From contig DATHWW010000005.1 in assembly GCA_035460165.1 (NCBI GenBank), forward strand, positions 124,001-188,000: 64,000 nucleotides of DNA, in the 5' to 3' direction. Every line of letters begins with the position of its first letter. Position 1 is the first letter of the stretch. Both the position numbers and the translations under genes were made by a program. Positions 17,155 to 25,374 of this stretch are shown one piece after another. The stretch comes from MM2 sp035460165 (GTDB taxonomy: Bacteria > Pseudomonadota > Gammaproteobacteria > Burkholderiales > Methylophilaceae). The notes under the pieces are model-generated. The model searched no databases. It saw only the letters and a list, made by a program, of their open reading frames with translations, and was not told the origin of the DNA.

Positions 17155-17936
17155 AACGATGGCCGCAAATCATTCTGCTGTTCTGGCTGCTCGCCGCCGT
17201 GACGGCACCCTGGCTGGGCTTGCAGCCCGACGCCATTGACCTCGGCCGTATTCTTGCTACGCCGTCCACCCAGGCTTGGCTGGGCAACGACGATCTGGGC
17301 CGCGACATCCTATCCCGCCTGATCGCAGGCGCTGAAGTCTCACTCACCGTCGCGGGACTGGTGACCGCCGCGACGATGACCTTCGGCACCGCGCTCGGCC
17401 TGATTGCCGGTTACTACGGCGGCTGGATTGATCGCGTGCTGATGCATGTCACCGATGTGTTCCTCGCTTTCCCCGGCATTCTGCTGGCGATTGCTTTCGC
17501 CGCCGTGTTGGGTCCGGGACTCAACAATCTCGTTCTCGCGCTGTGTCTGACCTCCTGGGTTGGCTATGCCCGGTTGACGCGGGCACAGGCCTTGTCCTTG
17601 CGCGGCAGGCAGCATGTGCTGGCGGCGCAGGTGCTGGGCGCGGCCACGCCGCGCATCCTGTTCCGGCATATGCTGCCCTTGCTCATGGCGCCACTGCTGG
17701 TGGAGGCCACCTTCAGCATCGCCAGCCTGATTGTCGCCGAAGCCAGCCTGTCCTTCCTCGGCCTCGGCATCCAACCGCCGCACGCCTCGTGGGGCTCCAT
17801 GCTGCGCGACGGCGTGCGCTACCTGCTGGTCGCGCCGCACTATGTACTCGCGGTTGGCCTCAGCCTGATGTCGCTAGTGTTGGCGGTCAACGTGTTGGGC
17901 GATACACTGCGCGATACTCTGGACGTTAAAAGATAA
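17151..17936 (+). CDS. Peptide ABC transporter permease (DppC/OppC type)
   Basis: 261 aa from the ATG at 17151 (MKRWPQIILLFWLLAAVTAP), overlapping the DppB-like stop. The motif WLGNDDLGRDILSRLIAGA is the hallmark of the DppC/OppC N-terminal region. The EAA loop appears as RQHVLAAQVLGAATPRILFRHMLP, and a C-terminal span follows ASWGSMLRDGVRYLL. About five to six membrane helices. Slightly shorter than the usual 290-300 aa because the N-terminal cytoplasmic part is minimal. Partner of the gene at 16240. NagZ starts 9 bp downstream. Confidence 0.93.
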   Translation: MKRWPQIILLFWLLAAVTAPWLGLQPDAIDLGRILATPSTQAWLGNDDLGRDILSRLIAGAEVSLTVAGLVTAATMTFGTALGLIAGYYGGWIDRVLMHVTDVFLAFPGILLAIAFAAVLGPGLNNLVLALCLTSWVGYARLTRAQALSLRGRQHVLAAQVLGAATPRILFRHMLPLLMAPLLVEATFSIASLIVAEASLSFLGLGIQPPHASWGSMLRDGVRYLLVAPHYVLAVGLSLMSLVLAVNVLGDTLRDTLDVKR

Positions 17937-17945
17937 GGAATTCCC

Positions 17946-18998
17946 ATGTCGCTCGGCCCCGTCATGCTCGATATCGAGGGCACCGAACTCAATGAAAACG
18001 ATATTCGCCGCCTGCAGCATCCACTGGTCGGCGGCATCATCTTGTTTTCGCGCAATTACAAATCCCCGGAACAGCTCAAGGCGCTGACCGCTGCCATTCA
18101 CAAGGTGCGCCAGCCGCCGCTGCTGATAGCGGTGGATCACGAGGGCGGGCGCGTGCAGCGTTTCCGAGAGGGATTTACACGCATCCCGCCGATGCGCGAA
18201 CTGGGCAAGGTGTGGGACCACAATCCACGCAAGGCGCGTCAACTAGCGGAAGAGGCGGGCTGGGTGCTGGCGGCTGAGTTGCGTGCTTATGGCGTGGATT
18301 TCAGTTTTACTCCGGTGCTGGACATCGATTACGGCAATAGCGGCGTTATCGGCGACCGTGCATTCCATCGCAACACGCAGGCGATTGCCGAGCTGTCGCG
18401 TGCACTGATGCACGGTCTCAAGCGCGGCGGCATGGCCGCCGTGGGCAAGCACTTCCCCGGTCATGGTTTCGTCGCAGCGGATTCACACGTCGCGATCCCG
18501 GTGGACGAGCGTGAGTTCGATCGCATCGCCGAGGAAGACCTGCAACCGTTCCGCCAAATGATAGACGACGGCCTGCCGGCCATCATGCCGGCGCACGTGA
18601 TTTATCCGAAGGTGGACGACAAGCCGGCCGGGTTTTCCGAGCGTTGGCTGCAAAAGGTCCTGCGCCAACGGCTGGAGTTCAATGGCGTGATCTTTAGCGA
18701 CGACTTGTCGATGGAAGGTGCCGTAGTGGCGGGCGATGTCACGCAGCGTGCGCTGGCGGCACTCCATGCCGGCTGCGACATGGTGCTGCTGTGCAATCGC
18801 CCCGATCTTGCTGACGAGCTGCTGGACGAACTCAAGTGGGAGGTTTCCGCAGTGAGCCTGGCGCGTCTCGCCCGCATGCACGGTAAACTGCACCCAGCCA
18901 CCGTGGCGGAGTTGCATGAAAACGCGGAGTTCATCCGCGCGCTGCACGCCCTCTCCGAAATCGGAGTCGCTGAGGGCGCATTGAAGTTTCATGCGTGA
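17946..18998 (+). CDS. nagZ: Beta-N-acetylglucosaminidase of peptidoglycan recycling
   Basis: 350 aa, GH3 family, no signal peptide. The signature KHFPGHGFVAADSHVAIP lies at residues 168-185, giving the catalytic His (H181 of D179-S-H) in the flexible loop. The nucleophile Asp is in IFSDDLSMEGA (about D252). It cleaves GlcNAc from GlcNAc-anhydroMurNAc-peptides in the cytoplasm. The position 9 bp behind peptide ABC permeases and in one run with a signal-less YkuD enzyme makes a recycling operon likely. AAGGAA lies just before the start. Confidence 0.95.
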   Translation: MSLGPVMLDIEGTELNENDIRRLQHPLVGGIILFSRNYKSPEQLKALTAAIHKVRQPPLLIAVDHEGGRVQRFREGFTRIPPMRELGKVWDHNPRKARQLAEEAGWVLAAELRAYGVDFSFTPVLDIDYGNSGVIGDRAFHRNTQAIAELSRALMHGLKRGGMAAVGKHFPGHGFVAADSHVAIPVDEREFDRIAEEDLQPFRQMIDDGLPAIMPAHVIYPKVDDKPAGFSERWLQKVLRQRLEFNGVIFSDDLSMEGAVVAGDVTQRALAALHAGCDMVLLCNRPDLADELLDELKWEVSAVSLARLARMHGKLHPATVAELHENAEFIRALHALSEIGVAEGALKFHA

Positions 18999-19049
18999 TT
19001 CTCGATTTTATTGATTTGACGTGGGAAAGGGTGTAGCGTCGCAATAACC

Positions 19050-19808
19050 ATGGCCATTTCTAACGTTTCTTCCATCATTTCCGGTAGCGTCGGAGCCAGT
19101 GCGGCACAGGCCGACAGCTCCTCGCAAAGAAATTCTCTCGCCGCGCTGCCGCGCAACGATGCCAGCGCTACCACCCAACTCAGCACCTTGGGCAAGACCA
19201 AGTCGTCGCTGGAGGACATCAAGACTTCCGCCCAGGCTGTCCAGAATCTCAGCGAATCATCGACGCGGTCGGAGGTTGCTGCAGCAGTGCAGGGCTTCGT
19301 GAAATCCATCAATGCGCTCGCAAGCACCGTCAAGCCGGCGACTGCCGACACATCTTCGAGGTCTGCTGTGGCGGACGCGCGCTCAACGCAGGCCTTGAAC
19401 GAAATACGCCAAGCGGTTGCAGGCGCCGACGAAGGCTCCCGATCGTCGTTGAGCAGCATTGGGATTACCGAAAGGGAAGGTACGTTCTCCATCAATCAGC
19501 GCCAACTGGAACAATCCCTCCAGCAGAATCGCCAAAGCACGCTTTCGGAACTGTCCGACGTGGCCGAGCGAGTCGAGCAGACCGCCGATCGGCAGCTTAC
19601 AGGCGCGCCACCTGCGCAGGAGCCGAAATCGGCAGCTGCGCCCGCACCCACGCCGGAAGAGGCACCGAGCGACGCACAGAACGAAGAGCGGACCCGCGCG
19701 GAGCAGCGTGAAAGCTTCAGGCAATTGCTGGCCGCCCAGCTTGCCAATGCAGGCAGCTCCGTCGCGCGCACTGCGGTGACCACTTATTTCAGCGTCTCCT
19801 CCCTGTAA
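19050..19808 (+). CDS. FliD-C-like hypothetical protein
   Basis: 252 aa, low-complexity and Ser/Ala/Gln-rich. The only family-like stretch is SIGITEREGTFSINQRQLEQSLQQN (outline; residues about 135-160), which resembles the C-terminal part of the flagellar cap protein FliD, including its GI-T-DG-L-LD pattern. The last 60 residues are Pro/Glu-rich, then a helix ending in VARTAVTTYFSVSSL, which recalls flagellar axial proteins. The N-terminus MAISNVSSIISGS is also of the flagellar hook-associated type. No flagellar genes lie nearby. It could be a stand-alone FliD-like secreted protein; the function is unknown. Start ATG at 19050 with GGAAAGG upstream. Confidence 0.6.
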   Translation: MAISNVSSIISGSVGASAAQADSSSQRNSLAALPRNDASATTQLSTLGKTKSSLEDIKTSAQAVQNLSESSTRSEVAAAVQGFVKSINALASTVKPATADTSSRSAVADARSTQALNEIRQAVAGADEGSRSSLSSIGITEREGTFSINQRQLEQSLQQNRQSTLSELSDVAERVEQTADRQLTGAPPAQEPKSAAAPAPTPEEAPSDAQNEERTRAEQRESFRQLLAAQLANAGSSVARTAVTTYFSVSSL

Positions 19809-19908
19809 CGCGGCGTTGCCTGCGTTTCGGCGGTAGCAGGCTTGAAACTTCATCCTTCTTCCGCTAGTCTTATTCGCAGTTTCAATCACATGAGGTTTTA
19901 ACCCTACT

Positions 19909-20601
19909 ATGCAATCCGATTATCAAATCGCAAATACCGCAGATTCCACGCTCGCCATCGGCGCGCACAAGGTTCTGCGCAACACCTATATGCTGCTGGG
20001 CATCACGATGATCCCGACGGTCATCGGCGCGATGGTCGGCATGACAATGAATTTTTCCTGGGCGGCTCAGCATCCCATCATGTTTGCATTGGGCTCGCTG
20101 GCTGCAATGTTCGGCCTGTTCTTTGGTATCCAGGCTAACCGTAACTCTGCGCTCGGCGTGGTTCTGCTGCTGGTACTGACCGGCATGATGGGTGTGTTGC
20201 TCGGTCCGATCCTGCAAGTTGCGCTGCAACTGAAGAACGGCGCTCAATTGGTGGGTCTGGCCGCTGGCGGCACCGGCATCATCTTCCTGACGCTGGCCGG
20301 CATCGCGACGACCACCAAGAAAGACTTCAGCTTCATGGGCAACTTCCTGATGGTCGGCATTATCCTGCTGATCATCGCGTCGCTGGCTAATATGTTCTTC
20401 CAGATTCCGGCACTGGCGCTGGCTTTGTCCGGTGTGGCCGTACTGCTGTTCTCCGGCTTCATCCTGTATGACGTGAGCCGGGTGGTAAACGGCGGCGAAA
20501 CCAACTACGTGATGGCGACGCTGGCGATTTATCTGGATATCTACAACCTGTTCGTCAACCTGCTGCAACTGCTGATGGCATTGCTGGGCGAACGCGATTA
20601 A
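19909..20601 (+). CDS. Bax inhibitor-1 / YccA family membrane protein
   Basis: 230 aa with seven hydrophobic segments, from NTYMLLGITMIPTVIGAMVG to LYDVSRVVNGGETNYVMAT. The latter is the conserved BI-1 C-terminal phrase (LYD...R-I...GG..NYV-AT), where Asp residues form a pH-sensitive di-aspartyl latch in bacterial homologues. E. coli YccA modulates FtsH; homologues are calcium leak channels. The start ATG at 19909 follows ATGAGG 14 bp upstream. It ends at a strong terminator and stands alone as a transcription unit. Confidence 0.92.
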   Translation: MQSDYQIANTADSTLAIGAHKVLRNTYMLLGITMIPTVIGAMVGMTMNFSWAAQHPIMFALGSLAAMFGLFFGIQANRNSALGVVLLLVLTGMMGVLLGPILQVALQLKNGAQLVGLAAGGTGIIFLTLAGIATTTKKDFSFMGNFLMVGIILLIIASLANMFFQIPALALALSGVAVLLFSGFILYDVSRVVNGGETNYVMATLAIYLDIYNLFVNLLQLLMALLGERD

Positions 20602-20623
20602 CTTCCAGACGATTTTGCTTCAA

Positions 20624-20657
20624 CAGAAACCCGCCGCAAGGCGGGTTTTTTGTTTCT
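20624..20657 (+). terminator. Intrinsic terminator after BI-1 gene
   Basis: AAACCCGCC (20627-20635), loop GCAA, GGCGGGTTT (20640-20648), extended by CAG...CTG and a T-run of six. Classical Rho-independent structure. Confidence 0.93.
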
Positions 20658-20731
20658 GCGATGTCATTCAGATGCAAAACAAACGTGGCATTTTTGTTGC
20701 TTATGATTAAAGCGTAAAGGAGGGCGCAACT

Positions 20732-20926
20732 ATGGTACTGATATTTCTTTTACTCGTCCTGGCGGCACTGCCTTTGGTATTCCTTAACTCCTTCGGCAAG
20801 GTGGCGCTGATCAGCACTTATGCCGGGCTTGCACACTTATTGATACTGTTGGGTATCTTTGCACTGATGTGGTTCGGATTACATCACAAAGCTATTTTCC
20901 GCGTCTGGCAGCGAAGAAAGCACTAA
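20732..20926 (+). CDS. Small two-helix membrane protein, unknown
   Basis: 64 aa: MVLIFLLLVLAALPLVFLNS, then a second hydrophobic segment (about residues 30-50) and a basic C-terminus FRVWQRRKH. A strong ribosome site AAAGGAGGG (20716-20724) lies 7 bp before the ATG, which argues that it is genuinely translated. The family is not recognised. Its last 35 bases overlap the 3' end of tadA on the other strand, so the two transcripts converge and overlap. Confidence 0.7.
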   Translation: MVLIFLLLVLAALPLVFLNSFGKVALISTYAGLAHLLILLGIFALMWFGLHHKAIFRVWQRRKH

Positions 20927-21344
20927 GCGCAGCGCCGCATTCCGCTGCCATCACGCCGCCATCGACGTCGGTGTGGTGGTTGAGCCGGGTTTCCGCCATC
21001 AGGTTCACCACGCTGCCGCAGGCGCCGGTTTTGGGGTCATTGGCACCAAAGACCAGCCGTGCGATGCGCGCGTGCTGGATCGCCCCTGCACACATCGCAC
21101 ACGGCTCTAAAGTCACGTAGAGCGTGCAGCCGACCAGCCGGTAATTGCCGATGCGTTGCGCGGCGTCTCGCATGGCCCGGATTTCGGCGTGCGCGCTCGG
21201 GTCATGGCATGAAATCGGTGCGTTGTAGCCGCGCCCAATGATTTCGCCGTCTTTGACCACCAGTGCACCCACCGGCACCTCGCCAGCTTCGGCTGCCTGC
21301 GCAGCCAGTTCCAGCGCCATTTGCATGTATTCGCTATCGGTCAT
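20892..21344 (-). CDS. tadA: tRNA-specific adenosine deaminase (A34 to inosine)
   Basis: 150 aa. Zinc and catalytic residues are complete: H52-A-E54 in SAHAEIRAM and C82-A-M-C85 in PCAMCAGAI. The RLVFGANDPKTGACGS stretch is typical of TadA. It deaminates the wobble adenosine of tRNA-Arg(ACG), an essential reaction. The start at 21344 overlaps the TgpA-like stop by four bases (ATGA), so it is the last gene of a DUF58-tgpA-tadA operon. Confidence 0.95.
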   Translation of the reverse strand: MTDSEYMQMALELAAQAAEAGEVPVGALVVKDGEIIGRGYNAPISCHDPSAHAEIRAMRDAAQRIGNYRLVGCTLYVTLEPCAMCAGAIQHARIARLVFGANDPKTGACGSVVNLMAETRLNHHTDVDGGVMAAECGAALSAFFAARRGK

Positions 21345-23299
21345 GCCTTGAATTCCCTGATTTCTTTTTCCAATGTTTTGATCTTGTCCGGCGTTTGCGT
21401 ATTGCCGTAGCGCAGATGGGCGTAGAGAGTCGTGATGTTCATCACGCCTCGCGCTTTCTCCGGCATTGCCGCAGCGGCGCGCCGCCCGAAATCCAGCGGC
21501 CCCTCATGTGGCTCGTGCAAGATGCCGATCCGTGCCAGTTTGCGCTGGAATTTTCGATACGCGGTTTCCAGCCGGTCGAGCTTGCGCACGGCGCCGCGCA
21601 GCAGAGCCCAGCTGATTGCGAGCATGATCAGACCAACCGCCGCGATCATGCCAATGGCGAGGCCATACATCGAGACTTTGTCGCCTAAAAATCGCTCCAA
21701 CAGTTCCAGCTGCCGCTGCTGATTGTAGCCCAGCACCCATTGGTTCCAGCTGTTGTTGATTGCATCCCAGCCGAGATATATCTGGGTCATCCACGAGCGC
21801 CCGCCGCGTGCGAGCAAGGGAACCGGCTCGCCTGCGGGAAGGTTGGATAAGCCAGTCTCGATTCGCTGGGGCGAAACAGCGGCGGTTGGATCGATGCGTA
21901 CCCAGCCGCTGTTTACCAGCCAGACCTCTGCCCAGGCATGGGCATCGGATTGGCGCACGATCATGTAATTGCCGAGTGGGTTGACTACGCCACCCTGGTA
22001 GCCGGTGACGATACGCGCAGGAACGCCGGCCGCGCGCATCAGGAAAACAAAGCTGCTCGCGTAGTGCTCGCAGAAGCCGCGTCGGGTAGTAAACAGGAAT
22101 TCATCCACGCCATCGCGCCCGAGTAAGGGTGGAGAGAGCGTGTATACGAAAGGCTCATCGTTGTACATCGCAAGCGCCTTGCGCACGAGCGCTTCGCCTT
22201 TGAGGCCCGAGGTCGACCATTCCTCACCCAATTCACGTGCACGCGAGTTGCCGCGTTTCGGGAGTTGCAAGGCACTTAGCCGTGTTTTTTCATCAAGCTC
22301 GGGTTGCAGACGGTAAGTGAGAAAAGAACGCGTCTGGTAGCGTACACGGGAATTCACAGGCTGGCGTGCCACCAGCTGATGATCAGGGCGCAGCAGTCCC
22401 TCCACCGGAGCTGTGGAGGGTACGTCGAGCGCGAACAGCCAGGTGCGGTTGTGCGGCTCTAGCGTCACGGTGTAATCGACGGCGTCGCTTTTATCCGCCA
22501 GTGACTCTTCGGACGGATTGAGCGACTGCATGCCCGGCCGCCAGGTTCGGCCGTCGAAATGCCATAGGATAGGGCCGCGCCAGTAGCGTTGATTAGGCGC
22601 GGGAAGTTCGCCGATGAATTCGGCGCGAAACGCAGTTTCGTCCGAGCGACTGAGTTCGCTGATACTACCCGGCGACATGGATTCAGAAAGCCCAGTCATC
22701 GCCTTGGTAGCGTCACTGGGCATTTGCCATAACGGGCCGGCTAGGCGCGGAAAGAGCACAAAAAGCACCAGCATGACAGGAATCGCCTGCGCGAGCAGGC
22801 TTCCTGCAAGGCGCCAATACGTCCGCATCGGCAAACTACCGTTAGGGTGATTGATACCGAGCAGGGTAATTGTCAGGGTGAATACAGGCATGGCCAGATA
22901 CAGGCCCATCAGCAGCGACTGCGTGAATAGGAAGGTCGTGATCGAGAGAAACCACGAAAGCGAAATCAGCAGCATCGCGTCGCGACGATTGTTCGATTCC
23001 AGCAGTTTCATCGACAGCATCAAGGTCAGCAGCGCGACGCTGGCATCGCGCCCGAAGGAACCGCCGTAGCTGGCAACGATGGCGCCCGCGCTGAGCAGCG
23101 TCATGGGCAGCAGGATACGCGTGCCGGGCAGGGGCTGTTGCCGCACCGCCAGGGAATAGCGCCATGCGCCAATCAGCAGCGCGAATATTGGCACCCAGGG
23201 CGTCAGGTGCAGGAACATTGGCGCCAGTACCAGCGCCATTGAGATCAGTAGCCAGCGCAGGTTGATTAGCGAAAGGGGCGGCAAGGGGGCGGTCTTCAT
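21341..23299 (-). CDS. TgpA-like transglutaminase membrane protein (DUF3488/DUF4129)
   Basis: 652 aa from the ATG at 23299 (MKTAPLPPLSLINLRW); the longer open frame lies within the DUF58 gene. About six N-terminal membrane helices (residues 10-190) are followed by a periplasmic transglutaminase-like domain with the Cys-His-Asp triad in RRGFCEHYASSFVFLMRAAG, SDAHAWAEVWL and RIDPTAAVSP, a further helix near residue 560, and a cytoplasmic tail. Homologous to P. aeruginosa TgpA, essential there for viability, substrate unresolved. The start overlaps the DUF58 stop (ATGA). Confidence 0.93.
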   Translation of the reverse strand: MKTAPLPPLSLINLRWLLISMALVLAPMFLHLTPWVPIFALLIGAWRYSLAVRQQPLPGTRILLPMTLLSAGAIVASYGGSFGRDASVALLTLMLSMKLLESNNRRDAMLLISLSWFLSITTFLFTQSLLMGLYLAMPVFTLTITLLGINHPNGSLPMRTYWRLAGSLLAQAIPVMLVLFVLFPRLAGPLWQMPSDATKAMTGLSESMSPGSISELSRSDETAFRAEFIGELPAPNQRYWRGPILWHFDGRTWRPGMQSLNPSEESLADKSDAVDYTVTLEPHNRTWLFALDVPSTAPVEGLLRPDHQLVARQPVNSRVRYQTRSFLTYRLQPELDEKTRLSALQLPKRGNSRARELGEEWSTSGLKGEALVRKALAMYNDEPFVYTLSPPLLGRDGVDEFLFTTRRGFCEHYASSFVFLMRAAGVPARIVTGYQGGVVNPLGNYMIVRQSDAHAWAEVWLVNSGWVRIDPTAAVSPQRIETGLSNLPAGEPVPLLARGGRSWMTQIYLGWDAINNSWNQWVLGYNQQRQLELLERFLGDKVSMYGLAIGMIAAVGLIMLAISWALLRGAVRKLDRLETAYRKFQRKLARIGILHEPHEGPLDFGRRAAAAMPEKARGVMNITTLYAHLRYGNTQTPDKIKTLEKEIREFKA

Positions 23300-24276
23300 T
23301 GCGTCATCCCATACAGCGCCAGCCTTTCCAGGCACAGCCGGAAATGTGCTTCGCCCGTATCCGGTGGAATCTCGGCACCGGGCATGCGCAAACCATACGA
23401 CAGCCCCGCCGCATGCGCATCCAGCACCCAGCGCGTGAGCTGCGAAATCCGCGTCTCGGTATCGCCCTCGGCCAGTTGCCAGTCCAGCCACAGCAGCACG
23501 CTGCTTGCGCCCTGGAATTGTTTGGTGAATAGCCCCTGCTCGCGAGCAGACGCCTTCCAGTCGATGCGCCGCAACGAGTCGCCGTGCTGGTAATGGCGCA
23601 AACCGGAAAAGTCGTCGTCACCCTTGGCCGACGCATGGCTGCCTGCCCTGCCGCTGGCGCCCGATAGCGGCGGCATGCTGTCGGAGGAAGCAGGGCGAGG
23701 GTAGACCAGGCAGCGGTTTTCAAGGGCGACATACGACCAGGCGCGAAACAGGCCGAGCGGGAATTCGGTATAGACGGTCAATCGTCCGGGAGCCAGCCAC
23801 CCGCGCCGCACGCTTGCGACGGGAATCGCGAACTCGGTGCGGCCATCGGCAGACACATCGAAAAACAAGGTATGCGCTGCATTAAAGGACGCCGCAACGG
23901 CATAACGTTCGCGTCGCCGGTTGTCTGTCGCGACCAGTCCGAAACGGGCTTCTTCCCCGGCAAAGACCGGCATCGTCCGGCCCGTTTCCAGTGTCAGGTC
24001 GGCGAGATTGCGCCAAGTGTGCAGCATGGCGATCACGCCCAAGCCTGCCAGCAGAAAAGTCAGTATGAAACCCAGGCTAAGCGCGTAATTAATGGAACCG
24101 ACCAGCATGCAGACCAGCACCAGCGCGAACAGCATTCCCTGCCGGGTCGGCAGGATATAAACATGCCGCCGGTCGAGCACCGCAATCCGGCTAACCGGCC
24201 GCGCGGTGCGCAACAGGGTTTTCCAGTCGCGCAGGGCGCGCGTGGCGGCATTGTCGGGCAGCTTGAGTGATACCAT
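23296..24276 (-). CDS. DUF58 domain protein
   Basis: 326 aa from the ATG at 24276 (MVSLKLPDNAATRALRDW); an upstream Met at 24378 is less likely because the extension overlaps the divergent CDF promoter region. Two membrane segments (about residues 40-85) are followed by a soluble domain with the DUF58 core GDDDFSGLRHYQHGDSLRRIDWKASAREQGLFTKQF in outline. DUF58 genes normally stand between a MoxR ATPase gene and a TgpA-like gene. Here TgpA is present but no moxR is adjacent. Confidence 0.92.
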   Translation of the reverse strand: MVSLKLPDNAATRALRDWKTLLRTARPVSRIAVLDRRHVYILPTRQGMLFALVLVCMLVGSINYALSLGFILTFLLAGLGVIAMLHTWRNLADLTLETGRTMPVFAGEEARFGLVATDNRRRERYAVAASFNAAHTLFFDVSADGRTEFAIPVASVRRGWLAPGRLTVYTEFPLGLFRAWSYVALENRCLVYPRPASSDSMPPLSGASGRAGSHASAKGDDDFSGLRHYQHGDSLRRIDWKASAREQGLFTKQFQGASSVLLWLDWQLAEGDTETRISQLTRWVLDAHAAGLSYGLRMPGAEIPPDTGEAHFRLCLERLALYGMTQ

Positions 24277-24397
24277 TACGCGGTGAGGTAGGCGGAGTAG
24301 GGCATGGGTGCTTATTATCCTGTCATTTCGCAGCGATGACAGCAGTTTGGAATATGCAGCATGCCGGAAATTAAACAAGCAGGTACAGGAGAAATAC

Positions 24398-25330
24398 TTG
24401 AGCGGTCATCATCACGGCCATGATCATCACCATGGTCACCATCACAGTCACGTCAACACCCACAATCGCGCCTTCGGCATAGGCATTGCGCTCAATGTCG
24501 TTTTCGTCGCGGTCGAGGCTTATTTCGGCTGGCGCGCCGATTCGCTGGCATTGCTGGCGGATGCCGGACACAACTTGAGCGACGTATTGGGCCTGATATT
24601 GGCCTGGCTGGGCATGATGGTCGCGCGCGTCGCGCCCAACGACCGTTACACCTACGGCCGCCAGCGCGCGTCGATTCTCGCCGCGCTGATCAATGCGCTG
24701 GTGCTGCTGGCGGTGATGGGCGGCATGGCGTGGGAAGCCGTGCATCGCTTTACCAATCCGCTCCCCATCCAGGGCGAGATCGTCATCGCCGTTGCGGCCG
24801 CAGGCGTGGTGATCAACGGCATTACCGCCTGGCTGTTCATGGCCGGCAGCCACGGCGACCTGAACATCCGCGGCGCTTTCCTGCATATGGCCGGCGACGC
24901 GTTGGTGTCGCTGGGAGTGGTGGTGGCCGGTGCGTTGTACTTATGGAAGGGCTGGCTGTGGCTGGATCCGTTGCTGAGCCTGGTGATTGCCGTGCTGATC
25001 CTGTACGCGACCTGGGGCCTGTTTCGTCAGTCGCTGCGGCTCACCTTCGACGGCGTGCCGTCTTCCATCGAACTCGGCTCGGTGCGCACCTATCTGCGCG
25101 AACTGCCCGGCGTGACCGATATCCACGACCTGCATGTGTGGGCGATGAGTACGTCGGAATCGGCGCTGACCGTACATCTGGTGATGCCCGGCGGACACCC
25201 GGGGGACGATTTCCTGCATGAGTTGGGCCATGAACTGCATGATCGCTACGATATCGATCATGCGACGGTGCAGATTGAGGCGGGGGATACGGATAAAAGA
25301 TGCAGATTAGAAACGCATATCGCAGGTTGA
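24398..25330 (+). CDS. Cation diffusion facilitator (Zn2+/Cd2+ efflux, CzcD/ZitB type)
   Basis: 310 aa if started at the TTG at 24398, which has AGGAGA (24386-24391) at ideal distance and gives the usual histidine-rich N-terminus (SGHHHGHDHHHGHHHSH). The frame is open back to 24308 but without a ribosome site. Six membrane helices; the binding site is HNLSD in helix 2 and HMAGD in helix 5, the HxxxD pair typical of zinc transporters. A C-terminal cytoplasmic domain (residues about 210-300) follows. Exports zinc or related divalent cations in exchange for protons. Confidence 0.92.
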   Translation: MSGHHHGHDHHHGHHHSHVNTHNRAFGIGIALNVVFVAVEAYFGWRADSLALLADAGHNLSDVLGLILAWLGMMVARVAPNDRYTYGRQRASILAALINALVLLAVMGGMAWEAVHRFTNPLPIQGEIVIAVAAAGVVINGITAWLFMAGSHGDLNIRGAFLHMAGDALVSLGVVVAGALYLWKGWLWLDPLLSLVIAVLILYATWGLFRQSLRLTFDGVPSSIELGSVRTYLRELPGVTDIHDLHVWAMSTSESALTVHLVMPGGHPGDDFLHELGHELHDRYDIDHATVQIEAGDTDKRCRLETHIAG

Positions 25331-25374
25331 ATTTTGTTTTTGCGTGAGTTGTTCTATCTAATAAGGAAAATTAA

